Shown here: piece after piece, positions 1 through 6,710 of the stretch
Layout: each line of letters opens with the position of its first letter
Numbering within the stretch: position 1 is the first letter of the stretch
Assembly: GCA_946479395.1 (NCBI GenBank)
Contig: CAMLFV010000118.1
Span: forward strand, 1 to 8,557
Direction of reading: 5' to 3'
Origin: an uncultured Flavobacterium sp.
GTDB lineage: Bacteria; Bacteroidota; Bacteroidia; Flavobacteriales; Flavobacteriaceae
DNA length: 8,557 nt
Made by a program: the position numbers and the translations under genes
Notes under the pieces: generated by a model
The model's database searches: none
The model's input: the letters and a program-made list of their open reading frames with translations, nothing else
What the model was told of the DNA's origin: nothing

Positions 1-30
1 AAACACCTTACATACAACAACCAAACCAAA

Positions 31-55
31 AGAGGAAGCAAGCGCTTCCTCTTTT
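31..55 (+). terminator. Rho-independent terminator of a gene left of the window
   Basis: A perfect 9-bp stem pairs 31-39 with 44-52 around the 4-base loop AAGC, and the 3' arm runs into TTTT and then AATTTT. The T-run lies on the plus side, so it best terminates a plus-strand gene whose coding part ends before position 1. Nothing else can be read in bases 1-30. It could also act as a backup terminator for the minus-strand carboxylase gene, but its T-run on that side is shorter. Confidence 0.7.
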
Positions 56-86
56 AATTTTGTAAGATTTTCATAAAACACACAAT

Positions 87-116
87 AAAAAAGTCTACTA
101 AAAAAAGTAGACTTTT
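87..116 (-). terminator. Rho-independent terminator of the carboxylase gene
   Basis: An 11-bp perfect stem pairs 89-99 with 106-116 around a six-base loop. Read on the minus strand it is followed by an uninterrupted T-run, and it lies about 30 bases after the stop codon of the gene that ends at 147. The arms start or end in four A or T bases, so it could work weakly in the other direction too. Confidence 0.85.
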
Positions 117-146
117 GAAAATTATAACTTTAAAATTCAGAATTCT

Positions 147-1790
147 TTACACTTGAATCACACCTAAATTAAACTGTTTTTCTATTGGTGCGTGGTTCGC
201 TGCTTCAATTCCCATAGAAATCCATTTGCGCGTATCTAACGGATCAATAATAGCATCTGTCCATAAACGTGCTGCTGCATAATATGGAGACACCTGAGCA
301 TCGTATTTTGCTTTGATTTTATCAAACAATTCTGCTTCTTTTTCCGGAGTTAACTCCTCGCCTTTTGCTTTTAATGATGATGCTTCGATCTGTAATAAAA
401 CTTTTGCTGCCTGTGCACCGCCCATTACCGCTAATTCGGCACTTGGCCAAGCAAGGAAAAATCGTGGATCGTACGCTTTACCGCACATGGCATAATTTCC
501 TGCCCCGTACGAATTCCCCATAATAACGGTAAATTTAGGCACAACAGAATTACTTACTGCGTTCACCATTTTGGCTCCGTCTTTAATGATACCGCCATGT
601 TCAGATTTAGAACCCACCATAAAACCGGTAACATCTTGCAAGAAAACCAACGGAATTTTCTTTTGATTACAATTTGCAATAAAACGCGTTGCTTTATCGG
701 CAGAATCAGAATAAATCACACCGCCAAACTGCATTTCGCTCGGTTTGGTTTTAGCTCCAGTAGTTTTCACCACCTTACGTTGATTGGCTACGATACCAAC
801 CGCCCAACCGTCAATGCGGGCATAACCGGTAATAATCGTTTGTCCGTAACCAGCTTTGTATTCATCGAATTCAGAATCATCAACCAAACGTTTAATGATT
901 TCCATAGTATCGTATTGTTCACCTCGAGATTTTGGTAAAATTCCGTAAATTTCGTTTGGATCCAATGCCGGTTTTTTGGTATCGATTCTGTTAAATCCTG
1001 CTTTATCAAAATCGCCCATTTTACCAACAATATTACGAATGGTTTCTAAACAATCTTTATCATCTTTCGCTTTATAATCGGTAACACCAGAAATTTCGGT
1101 ATGTGTTGTTGCTCCACCCAAGGTTTCATTATCGATCGATTCGCCAATTGCAGCTTTAACCAAATAAGATCCTGCTAAAAAGATCGATCCTGTTTTGTCA
1201 ACAATCAACGCTTCATCGCTCATAATCGGTAAATAAGCTCCACCAGCAACACAACTGCCCATTACGGCTGCAATTTGAGTAATTCCCATAGACGACATAA
1301 TGGCGTTGTTACGGAAAATACGCCCGAAGTTTTCTTTATCAGGAAAAATTTCATCTTGCATTGGAAGGTAAACTCCGGCAGAATCAACCAAATAAATAAT
1401 TGGCAAACGGTTTTCAATAGCGATTTCCTGCGCACGTAAATTCTTTTTCCCTGTAATTGGGAACCACGCACCAGCTTTTACCGTAGCGTCATTTGCAACC
1501 ACAATTACCTGCTTTCCGTTAACATAGCCGATTTTTACCACAACGCCACCCGATGGACAACCACCGTGTTCTTTATACATGCCCTCGCCTACGAAAGCAC
1601 CAATTTCAATTGATTTAGAATCTTTATCGAACAAATAATCAATACGCTCGCGAGCGGTCATTTTTCCTTGTTCGTGCAGTTTTGCAATTCTTTTTTCGCC
1701 ACCGCCTAATTTAACTTTGGCTAATTTTTGTTTTAATTCTGATAACAGTAATTTATTATGATCTTCGTTTTTATTGAAGTTTAAATCCAT
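147..1790 (-). CDS. Acyl-CoA carboxylase beta subunit (methylcrotonyl-CoA carboxylase type)
   Basis: Carboxyltransferase subunit of a biotin-dependent acyl-CoA carboxylase. It moves the carboxyl group from carboxybiotin to an acyl-CoA in the cytoplasm, in partnership with a biotin carboxylase/carrier alpha subunit. The 547 residues match the usual beta-subunit length, with two crotonase-like halves (roughly 45-290 and 295-540). The oxyanion-hole loops are visible as GSCVAGGAY (178-186) and NSYGAGNYAMCG (426-437). YLVDSAGVYLPMQDEIFPDKENFGRIF-like sequence at 133-159 and TGFMVG at 388-393 resemble methylcrotonyl-CoA carboxylase beta chains (leucine breakdown) more than propionyl-CoA carboxylase. 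A propionyl- or other acyl-CoA substrate cannot be excluded. The ATG at 1790 follows an A/T-rich leader. No alpha subunit lies in the window, so the partner is encoded elsewhere. The gene has its own terminator and appears monocistronic at its 3' end. Confidence 0.95.
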   Translation of the reverse strand: MDLNFNKNEDHNKLLLSELKQKLAKVKLGGGEKRIAKLHEQGKMTARERIDYLFDKDSKSIEIGAFVGEGMYKEHGGCPSGGVVVKIGYVNGKQVIVVANDATVKAGAWFPITGKKNLRAQEIAIENRLPIIYLVDSAGVYLPMQDEIFPDKENFGRIFRNNAIMSSMGITQIAAVMGSCVAGGAYLPIMSDEALIVDKTGSIFLAGSYLVKAAIGESIDNETLGGATTHTEISGVTDYKAKDDKDCLETIRNIVGKMGDFDKAGFNRIDTKKPALDPNEIYGILPKSRGEQYDTMEIIKRLVDDSEFDEYKAGYGQTIITGYARIDGWAVGIVANQRKVVKTTGAKTKPSEMQFGGVIYSDSADKATRFIANCNQKKIPLVFLQDVTGFMVGSKSEHGGIIKDGAKMVNAVSNSVVPKFTVIMGNSYGAGNYAMCGKAYDPRFFLAWPSAELAVMGGAQAAKVLLQIEASSLKAKGEELTPEKEAELFDKIKAKYDAQVSPYYAAARLWTDAIIDPLDTRKWISMGIEAANHAPIEKQFNLGVIQV

Positions 1791-1825
1791 TTCGTGAAAA
1801 AATTCGTTAAGTACTTTGAATTCTG

Positions 1826-1833
1826 CTAAAATA
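1826..1833 (-). promoter_or_regulatory. Candidate -7 box for the carboxylase gene
   Basis: On the minus strand this reads TATTTTAG, seven of eight matches to the Bacteroidota -7 consensus TAnnTTTG, 36 bases before the ATG. A second near match (AATATTTG) lies a few bases further upstream. No convincing -33 TTG element is spaced correctly, so this is a weak call based on the box alone. Confidence 0.3.
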
Positions 1834-1895
1834 CAAATATTCCATCAAATTTAAAGAAACCACTTTTGAAAATATTTTACACTAAAACGTAAATT

Positions 1896-1914
1896 TAATG
1901 TTAAGTTAACATTA
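1896..1914. promoter_or_regulatory. 19-bp perfect palindrome, candidate operator of the phosphate operon
   Basis: The arms TAATGTTAA (1896-1904) and TTAACATTA (1906-1914) are exact reverse complements around a single central G. The core also reads as a tandem GTTAA GTTAA. It sits just upstream of the presumed -7 box at 1921, where a -33 element or an activator site would be expected. The sequence shows the symmetry directly. A role as a dimeric regulator site, perhaps for a phosphate-responsive regulator, is inference. TTAACA-like words are known in PhoP boxes of Firmicutes, but there they are direct rather than inverted repeats. Confidence 0.5.
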
Positions 1915-1920
1915 GAATAT

Positions 1921-1928
1921 TACTTTCG
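1921..1928 (+). promoter_or_regulatory. -7 promoter box of the DUF47-pit operon
   Basis: TACTTTCG matches TAnnTTTG at seven of eight positions and lies 24 bases before the ATG at 1953, placing the transcript start around 1932-1936 and giving a very short leader. It overlaps a 7+1+7 palindrome (1924-1938, arms TTTCGCA and TGCGAAA). The leader has no Shine-Dalgarno sequence and is A-rich, as usual in Flavobacteriia. Confidence 0.55.
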
Positions 1929-1952
1929 CAGTGCGAAAAAATTAATAAACAC

Positions 1953-2597
1953 ATGTCATTAAATTCAATTTTCCAATTTTTAGTTCCAAAGGATAAAAAG
2001 TTTTACCCTTTGTTTGAAGAAGCTGCTAATAAAATTAAATTATTATCGGAAACATTGCACGAAGCGGTAAACCTACCTACTAACGAACGTGAAAAGCTTT
2101 TAAAAGAGGTAGAGGTTTTAAAATCGGAAATTGAACAAATTGTTCAAACTACCCGAGTTGAATTAGAGCGTAACTTTATTACCCCTTTTGACAGAGAAGA
2201 CATAAATAGTTTAATGACAGCGGTTGACGAAATCGCCGATCATTTAAGCGATGCTGCTTCGCGTATGCGTTTGTATCAGATTGATAAAGTTACCAAACCT
2301 TTACGTAAGCTCACTGAAGCTAATTTAGAAGCTTGTAACGAAGTGGCTAAATGTATCTACTACATTAAAGATATGAAAAATCTTAAAGCAATTACCGAAG
2401 GCTGTAAAGTTATTTTACGTTTAGAACGTAAAGCTGATAAAGTTTTTGATAAAGCCGTTGCAGATATTTTTGAAAACGAAACCAACATCATAGAAATTAT
2501 TAAGTACAAAGAAGTGATGGACGCTTTGGAAACGGCTACAGATAGCTGTCGCCGCGTTGCCAATGTACTTGAAACGATTACCGTTAAATACTCATAA
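1953..2597 (+). CDS. DUF47 family PhoU-like phosphate transport accessory protein
   Basis: A 214-residue, all-helical cytoplasmic protein of the DUF47 family, distant relatives of PhoU, which are usually encoded beside PiT transporters and are thought to regulate them. Family-like landmarks are the charged helix at about 45-72, TPFDREDI (77-84), LERKADKVFDKA (157-168) and KYKEVMDALETATDSCRRVANVLE (184-207, quoted by position because the last helix is the most conserved part). Acidic ExxxD-type positions suit the metal binding described for PhoU proteins. The length is normal and no membrane segment or signal peptide is seen. The ATG at 1953 is preceded by an A-rich leader. It is the first gene of a two-gene unit with the PiT transporter, 20 bases apart. 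Its exact biochemical role is inferred from family and context. Confidence 0.93.
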   Translation: MSLNSIFQFLVPKDKKFYPLFEEAANKIKLLSETLHEAVNLPTNEREKLLKEVEVLKSEIEQIVQTTRVELERNFITPFDREDINSLMTAVDEIADHLSDAASRMRLYQIDKVTKPLRKLTEANLEACNEVAKCIYYIKDMKNLKAITEGCKVILRLERKADKVFDKAVADIFENETNIIEIIKYKEVMDALETATDSCRRVANVLETITVKYS

Positions 2598-2617
2598 TTT
2601 TTTAGAAAACAAATTTT

Positions 2618-3727
2618 ATGGAATTATTTGACTTACTTGCAAACCTTGATGTTAGCGGCGCCTGGCTATTACTTGTTATTATAGTTTTAGCATTGGGGTT
2701 TGACTATATTAACGGTTTTCACGATGCAGCAAACTCAATTGCTACCATTGTAACAACACGTGTTTTAACTCCGTTTCAGGCGGTTTTATGGGCTGCTGCT
2801 TTTAACTTTGCCGCTTACTTTATATCGTTATATATTATTGGCGAATTTAAAATTGGTAACACCATAGCCAAATCGGTTAACGAACAGTTTATTACGCTCG
2901 AGGTTATTTTTGCCGGATTAATTGCTGCAATTCTTTGGAATTTAGCAACATGGAAATTAGGAATTCCGTCTTCATCATCGCACACATTAATTGGTGGTTT
3001 CATGGGTGCTGCTATTGCTCACGCTGGCGGTATCAACGTAAATGGTGAAGATGTTATTGTTTACGCAAAAGTAATCCCTATCTTTTTGTTTATTTTCGGA
3101 GCTCCGTTTTTAGGAATGATACTTGCCTACTTTATAACCGTTGCCATTATGTGGATTTGTAGAAAAGCGAATCCGCACCGTGCAGAAAAATGGTTTAAGC
3201 GTTTACAGTTGGTATCATCTGCCTTATTTAGTTTAGGTCACGGTGGTAACGATGCGCAGAAGGTAATGGGTATTATTGGTGCTGCCGTAATTAGTTTTCA
3301 CATGGGCTTGCCAGATGGTTTAAATCCTTATTTAGAAATACCTAACGCAGACCGTTTTAGTTATTTTGTTGACCACTGGGGTTGGGTTCCATTAGCATCG
3401 TTCATTTTTATTGGTTTAGGAACAATGAGCGGTGGTTGGAAGATCGTTAAAACAATGGGATCTAAAATTACAAAAGTAACTCCGTTGGAAGGTGTTGCTG
3501 CAGAAACAGCCGGAGCTGTTGCCTTATATGTTACCGAACACATGGGAATACCGGTTTCTACCACACATACCATTACAGGATCTATAATTGGTGTAGGTAT
3601 TACAAAACGTATATCGGCAGTTCGCTGGGGTGTAACAATCTCATTATTATGGGCATGGATTTTAACAATACCTGTATCTGCATTAGTTGCAATGGGCGTT
3701 TATCATTTGGTTCACCTGTTCATTTAA
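2618..3727 (+). CDS. pit: PiT family inorganic phosphate transporter
   Basis: Inner-membrane low-affinity phosphate permease of the PiT (SLC20) family, which brings in phosphate or metal-phosphate driven by cation symport. The 369-residue protein is highly hydrophobic and shows the inverted duplication typical of the family. The N-half has GFDYINGFHDAANS (27-40) and GIPSSSSHTLIGG (115-127). The C-half has GHGGNDAQKVMG (207-218) and GIPVSTTHTITGS (310-322). A basic cytoplasmic loop lies around 181-195. It is somewhat shorter than the E. coli Pit proteins, lacking their long central loop, which is common in this family. Start ATG 2618 is 20 bases after the DUF47 stop, so the two are almost certainly co-transcribed and end at the terminator at 3751. 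Whether proton or sodium drives it cannot be read from the sequence. Confidence 0.96.
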   Translation: MELFDLLANLDVSGAWLLLVIIVLALGFDYINGFHDAANSIATIVTTRVLTPFQAVLWAAAFNFAAYFISLYIIGEFKIGNTIAKSVNEQFITLEVIFAGLIAAILWNLATWKLGIPSSSSHTLIGGFMGAAIAHAGGINVNGEDVIVYAKVIPIFLFIFGAPFLGMILAYFITVAIMWICRKANPHRAEKWFKRLQLVSSALFSLGHGGNDAQKVMGIIGAAVISFHMGLPDGLNPYLEIPNADRFSYFVDHWGWVPLASFIFIGLGTMSGGWKIVKTMGSKITKVTPLEGVAAETAGAVALYVTEHMGIPVSTTHTITGSIIGVGITKRISAVRWGVTISLLWAWILTIPVSALVAMGVYHLVHLFI

Positions 3728-3750
3728 GATTGACATCATTACAAAATAAG

Positions 3751-3780
3751 AAAAGTCGCTCTGTGTAGCGACTTTTTTGT
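3751..3780 (+). terminator. Rho-independent terminator of the DUF47-pit operon
   Basis: A perfect 10-bp stem pairs 3751-3760 (AAAAGTCGCT) with 3767-3776 around the loop CTGTGT, and the 3' arm merges into a run of six T bases. It starts 24 bases after the pit stop codon. Confidence 0.9.
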
Positions 3781-3847
3781 TATTTATAGAATTTTAATTC
3801 ATTAAACTTAAGAGTACTTGAATTATTCTTTTTGTTGATATATCGTC

Positions 3848-3924
3848 TGTCATTCCAGACTTGATCCGGAATCGCATCAGAATGATCTAATCTTATGAGA
3901 AGCTGAAACAAGTTCAGCTTGACA
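3848..3924. repeat. Intergenic palindromic repeat, copy A
   Basis: A 77-bp element bounded by TGTCA (3848-3852) and TGACA (3920-3924). Inside are a TTCCAGA/TCCGGAA hairpin (3853-3859 with 3865-3871, one mismatch) and a perfect 8-bp hairpin AAGCTGAA/TTCAGCTT (3900-3907 with 3913-3920). It begins TGTCATTCC, then has GGAATC, and ends GTTCAGnnTGACA, the same framework as copy B at 4025. It does not code for a protein. It looks like a REP-type dispersed repeat of the kind frequent between flavobacterial genes. Confidence 0.65.
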
Positions 3925-4021
3925 TAGCTGCTTAAGGTTAAAGCTTGATATATTTCGTTTGATAAATTCTATACTTTAAATTTGTATATCCGTAATGTAT
4001 CATAAATACAGTTTTCTAGTA

Positions 4022-4102
4022 TTTTGTCATTCCGACAAAGGAGGAATCTCTCTAATATTTAGAGATTCTACACTACACTTCGTTTCGTTCAGAATGACAA
4101 AA
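4022..4102. repeat. Intergenic palindromic repeat, copy B
   Basis: A cruciform-like element. The outer arms TTTTGTCATTC (4022-4032) and GAATGACAAAA (4092-4102) are perfect 11-bp complements, and an inner hairpin pairs GAATCTCT (4044-4051) with AGAGATTC (4061-4068). It shares TGTCATTCC, GGAATC and GTTCAGnnTGACA in the same order and orientation as copy A. It lies between the pit terminator and the 3' end of the permease gene, which has no classical terminator of its own, so the folded transcript might serve as a 3'-end structure. The remainder of the 3728-4168 gap is AT-rich and shows nothing I can name. Confidence 0.7.
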
Positions 4103-4168
4103 AGAAATTTTTACAAAGAACGGATATTCAACTTTAAATTGATTCTTTTAAATTTAGATTGATCTTAC

Positions 4169-5407
4169 CTACTGAAACTTAATGGATTTTACTGGAGAAA
4201 TTTTGGTTATAAGAATTGATGGTATCAGCATAATTAAATAGCTTAAAACCACTAAAGCTACATTAATTAAAATGATATAAACAGGCGAAATATAAACCGG
4301 AGCTACTTTTACGTAATATTGTGTTGGATCTAATGTAATAACGCCAAAATACTTTTGAATCAGCAACAAACCTAAACCTATTGCGTTTCCTATCAATAAT
4401 CCTACAATTACGATATACGTTGCATTGTAAACAAAAATTTTACGGATACTCCAATTACTTGCGCCCAAAGCTTTTAAAATACCAATCATCTGCGTTCGTT
4501 CTAAAATAAGTACCAACAAAGCAACAATCATATTGATAACAGCAACTAAAATCATTAACCCGACAATAATGTAAATATTTAAATCGAAGACTTTTAACCA
4601 GTCGAAAATATGAAAGTATTTGGTTGTTATGGGCTCACTGTTCAATGTTGATGGAATATGACTGTACACTTTATCTGCAATGGCATCAATTTGTGTAAAA
4701 TCGTTTACAAAAAGTTCAAAACCACCAACTTCGTCTTTTTGCCATTTGTTTAAACGCTGAATATGCTTTAAATCGCCAATTACAAAAGTTTCATCGAACT
4801 GCGGAAAACCCGAATCGTAAATTCCCGAAATGGTAAAAGCGCGCACGTTTGGCAAGCCTTCACCATCGTTCTTTAAAAAATAAGTATCCAGCTTATCGCC
4901 TACTTTCAATTCTAAACGGTTGGCTAAATAGCCCGAAACAATCACTTCATTGGTCATTCCTTCCGCTTTGTATTCCGGCAATTTTCCTTCGGTCAAATAA
5001 TCTTCCAAATAATTCCACTGGTAATTTTTATCGACACCTTTAAAAACAATTCCTTCAAACGATTTATCGGTTCTAACAACTCCGGCTTTTGTAGCAAACG
5101 GATGCACCGCAGTAACTTCGGGCACTTCTGTAAACTTCGGATAGAAATTCTGTTGCGTAGAAATAGGCTCTAAAGTAACTTCGGACTGGTTGTTATCAAA
5201 ATTAGATATCACCACATGCCCATTGAACGATGTAATTTTATCGCGTATTTTTTGCTGCAAACCCAATCCCGTTGCAATAGAAACCAGCATCATAACAACG
5301 CTGATAGCAACCGCAGCAATGGCAATTTTTATAATTGGCGCAGAAACACTATTTTTATACTTTTTAGAAGTTGCTAAACGTTTAGCTATAAAATAAGATA
5401 AATTCAA
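4169..5407 (-). CDS. LolC/LolE-type ABC transporter permease (FtsX family)
   Basis: Inner-membrane permease of the FtsX/MacB superfamily, closest in layout to LolC/LolE, which with an ATPase (LolD) release lipoproteins from the inner membrane. The 412 residues show the family plan: N-terminal helix about 25-48, a periplasmic MacB-like domain about 50-270, then three helices near 278-302, 328-350 and 375-400. ERTQMIGILKALGAS (303-317) is the conserved cytoplasmic coupling region after the second helix. The start codon is TTG. An in-frame TGA lies seven codons upstream with no ATG between, and MNLSYFIAKR matches the N-terminus I expect for flavobacterial homologues. No ATPase gene is adjacent, so the partner is encoded elsewhere. 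Specific substrate is inference. The gene ends in TAG without an obvious terminator. Confidence 0.92.
   Translation of the reverse strand: MNLSYFIAKRLATSKKYKNSVSAPIIKIAIAAVAISVVMMLVSIATGLGLQQKIRDKITSFNGHVVISNFDNNQSEVTLEPISTQQNFYPKFTEVPEVTAVHPFATKAGVVRTDKSFEGIVFKGVDKNYQWNYLEDYLTEGKLPEYKAEGMTNEVIVSGYLANRLELKVGDKLDTYFLKNDGEGLPNVRAFTISGIYDSGFPQFDETFVIGDLKHIQRLNKWQKDEVGGFELFVNDFTQIDAIADKVYSHIPSTLNSEPITTKYFHIFDWLKVFDLNIYIIVGLMILVAVINMIVALLVLILERTQMIGILKALGASNWSIRKIFVYNATYIVIVGLLIGNAIGLGLLLIQKYFGVITLDPTQYYVKVAPVYISPVYIILINVALVVLSYLIMLIPSILITKISPVKSIKFQ
5358..5365 (+). promoter_or_regulatory. Candidate -7 box for namZ inside the permease gene
   Basis: TACTTTTT matches TAnnTTTG at seven of eight positions, with a TTG (5335-5337) about 20 bases upstream as a possible -33 element. 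It lies within the first codons of the divergent permease gene, because only 4 bases separate the two start codons. A weak call driven by the need for a promoter here. Confidence 0.3.
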
Positions 5408-5411
5408 ACCT

Positions 5412-6674
5412 ATGAAATCTATAATTCACTCCAAAAATACATTTTTATTTTTCTTTGTAACAGTATTTACAGGGTTAAGTTTTGTTTGTAATGCGCAAAT
5501 AACCGGTGCTAAACAACATGAAGAATATCTCCCGTTATTGAAAGATAAAAAAGTAGGTATTTTAACCAACCAAACTGGAATTGTTACAAGATATGAAGAA
5601 ACTGGAGGAAGTCATTACCGCAGCGGTTGTGTAGATGAAACCATAGTTGAGATGACAGAAATCACTTACAGCATAGTCGATTTTTTAATCAAAAATAAAA
5701 TCAACCTAAAAAAAATCTATGCACCCGAACACGGTTTTCGTGGAACTGCCGATGCCGGTGAACTGATTAAAGACGGAAAGGATACCAAAACCGGTTTGCC
5801 GATAATTTCCCTTTACGGACCCAATAAAAAACCGACAAAAGATCAGCTTGCGGGAATTGATATAATGATATTTGATTTGCAGGATGTAGGCGCACGATTT
5901 TACACCTATATTTCGTCGTTACACTATTTAATGGAAGCTTGTGCCGAAAATAATATTCCTTTGATTGTTTTGGATCGACCAAACCCGAAAGGTGCAACGG
6001 TTGACGGACCTGTTCTGGAAATGAAAAACAAAAGTTTTGTAGGCATGCACCCTATTCCTGTTTTACACGGAATGACCATTGGTGAATATGCTCAGATGAT
6101 TAATGGTGAAAAGTGGCTGAACCCTTCGACAGGCTCAGGGCAGGCTCTTCAATGTAAATTAACTGTTATCCCTTGCAAGAATTACAACAAAAGTATGCAC
6201 TATTCATTGCCTGTTAAACCATCTCCAAATTTACCTAATGATACAGCCATTAATCTGTATACCAGCTTATGTTTTTTTGAAGGAACCAATGTAAGTATGG
6301 GTCGCGGAACCGAAAAACAGTTTCAAATTTATGGATCTCCTTTTTTAAAAAATATGGATTTCACCTTTACACCAAAACCAAACGAAGGCGCAAAAGATCC
6401 AGTTCACAATGGTGTAAAATGTTTTGGCGAAGATTTATCGACACATAAAACCATCGACGGTTTATCTTTAGAATGGCTTCTAAAAGCGTACGAAAACACG
6501 AGTGATAAAGAAAATTTCTTTAATAACTTTTTTATCAAGCTTGCCGGAACCGATAAATTGCAAAAACAAATTGAAAAAGGTTTAACCGAAAAAGAAATCA
6601 GAGAAACCTGGAAAAGTGGTATTGAAGAATTTAAAAATACTCGTAAAAAGTACTTGCTTTATGCCGATTTTTAA
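5412..6674 (+). CDS. namZ: Exo-beta-N-acetylmuramidase NamZ family (DUF1343), secreted
   Basis: Member of the DUF1343 family, now known as NamZ-type exo-N-acetylmuramidases (GH171), which remove MurNAc from the non-reducing ends of peptidoglycan fragments during cell-wall recycling. The 420 residues begin with a signal peptide: basic MKSIIHSK, hydrophobic FLFFFVTVFTGLSFV, likely cleavage near CNA-Q (26-29). A lipoprotein alternative at C26 is possible but lacks a clean lipobox. Conserved stretches are KVGILTNQTGI (47-57), IYAPEHGFRGTADAGE (102-117, with the acidic E106 a candidate catalytic residue), FDLQDVGARFYTYISSLHY (154-172), VLDRPNP (186-192) and FFEGTNVSMGRGTEKQF (288-304). Two oddities: residues 59-86 look longer than in related proteins, and residues 237-245 (PSTGSGQAL) come from a GC-rich repeat read in frame. 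Neither breaks the frame. The divergent permease starts 4 bases away. Confidence 0.92.
   Translation: MKSIIHSKNTFLFFFVTVFTGLSFVCNAQITGAKQHEEYLPLLKDKKVGILTNQTGIVTRYEETGGSHYRSGCVDETIVEMTEITYSIVDFLIKNKINLKKIYAPEHGFRGTADAGELIKDGKDTKTGLPIISLYGPNKKPTKDQLAGIDIMIFDLQDVGARFYTYISSLHYLMEACAENNIPLIVLDRPNPKGATVDGPVLEMKNKSFVGMHPIPVLHGMTIGEYAQMINGEKWLNPSTGSGQALQCKLTVIPCKNYNKSMHYSLPVKPSPNLPNDTAINLYTSLCFFEGTNVSMGRGTEKQFQIYGSPFLKNMDFTFTPKPNEGAKDPVHNGVKCFGEDLSTHKTIDGLSLEWLLKAYENTSDKENFFNNFFIKLAGTDKLQKQIEKGLTEKEIRETWKSGIEEFKNTRKKYLLYADF
5432..5439 (-). promoter_or_regulatory. -7 box for the permease gene inside namZ
   Basis: On the minus strand this reads TATTTTTG, a full match to TAnnTTTG, 24 bases before the TTG start at 5407. 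It lies inside the signal-peptide codons of namZ. No good -33 TTG is seen at the right distance. Confidence 0.42.
6122..6147. repeat. GC-rich dispersed-repeat fragment inside namZ
   Basis: This 26-base stretch is about 69% GC (18 of 26) in an AT-rich gene. CCCT (6122-6125) and AGGG (6137-6140) frame TTCGACAGGCTC, and AGGCTC occurs twice, 11 bases apart (6131 and 6142). CCTTCGACAGGCTCAGGG-like words are familiar from short dispersed palindromic repeats in many genomes, and PSTGSGQA is the usual translation when one falls within a gene. It also partly resembles the 3' part of copy B (4078-4092, 10 of 15 bases). Confidence 0.65.
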
Positions 6675-6710
6675 CGAGATTTTATCATTACAAATTAACA
6701 AAATAGAAGT

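Noticed and set aside
597..938. Plus-strand open frame of 113 codons inside the carboxylase gene
   Set aside because: Antisense to a strongly conserved coding sequence; its composition (Arg, Phe, His, Asn rich) is typical of a shadow frame.
2360..2563. Minus-strand open frame of 67 codons inside the DUF47 gene
   Set aside because: It lies wholly antisense to a clear conserved gene, has low-complexity Ser/Leu content and no promoter or leader; a shadow frame.
3848..4102. CRISPR array
   Set aside because: Only two diverged copies with internal palindromes and no regular spacers or cas genes.
3728..4168. Possible small RNA or small gene in the 441-bp gap
   Set aside because: No frame of meaningful length, no promoter I can defend and no recognisable RNA fold; the structure seen is explained by the terminator and two repeats.
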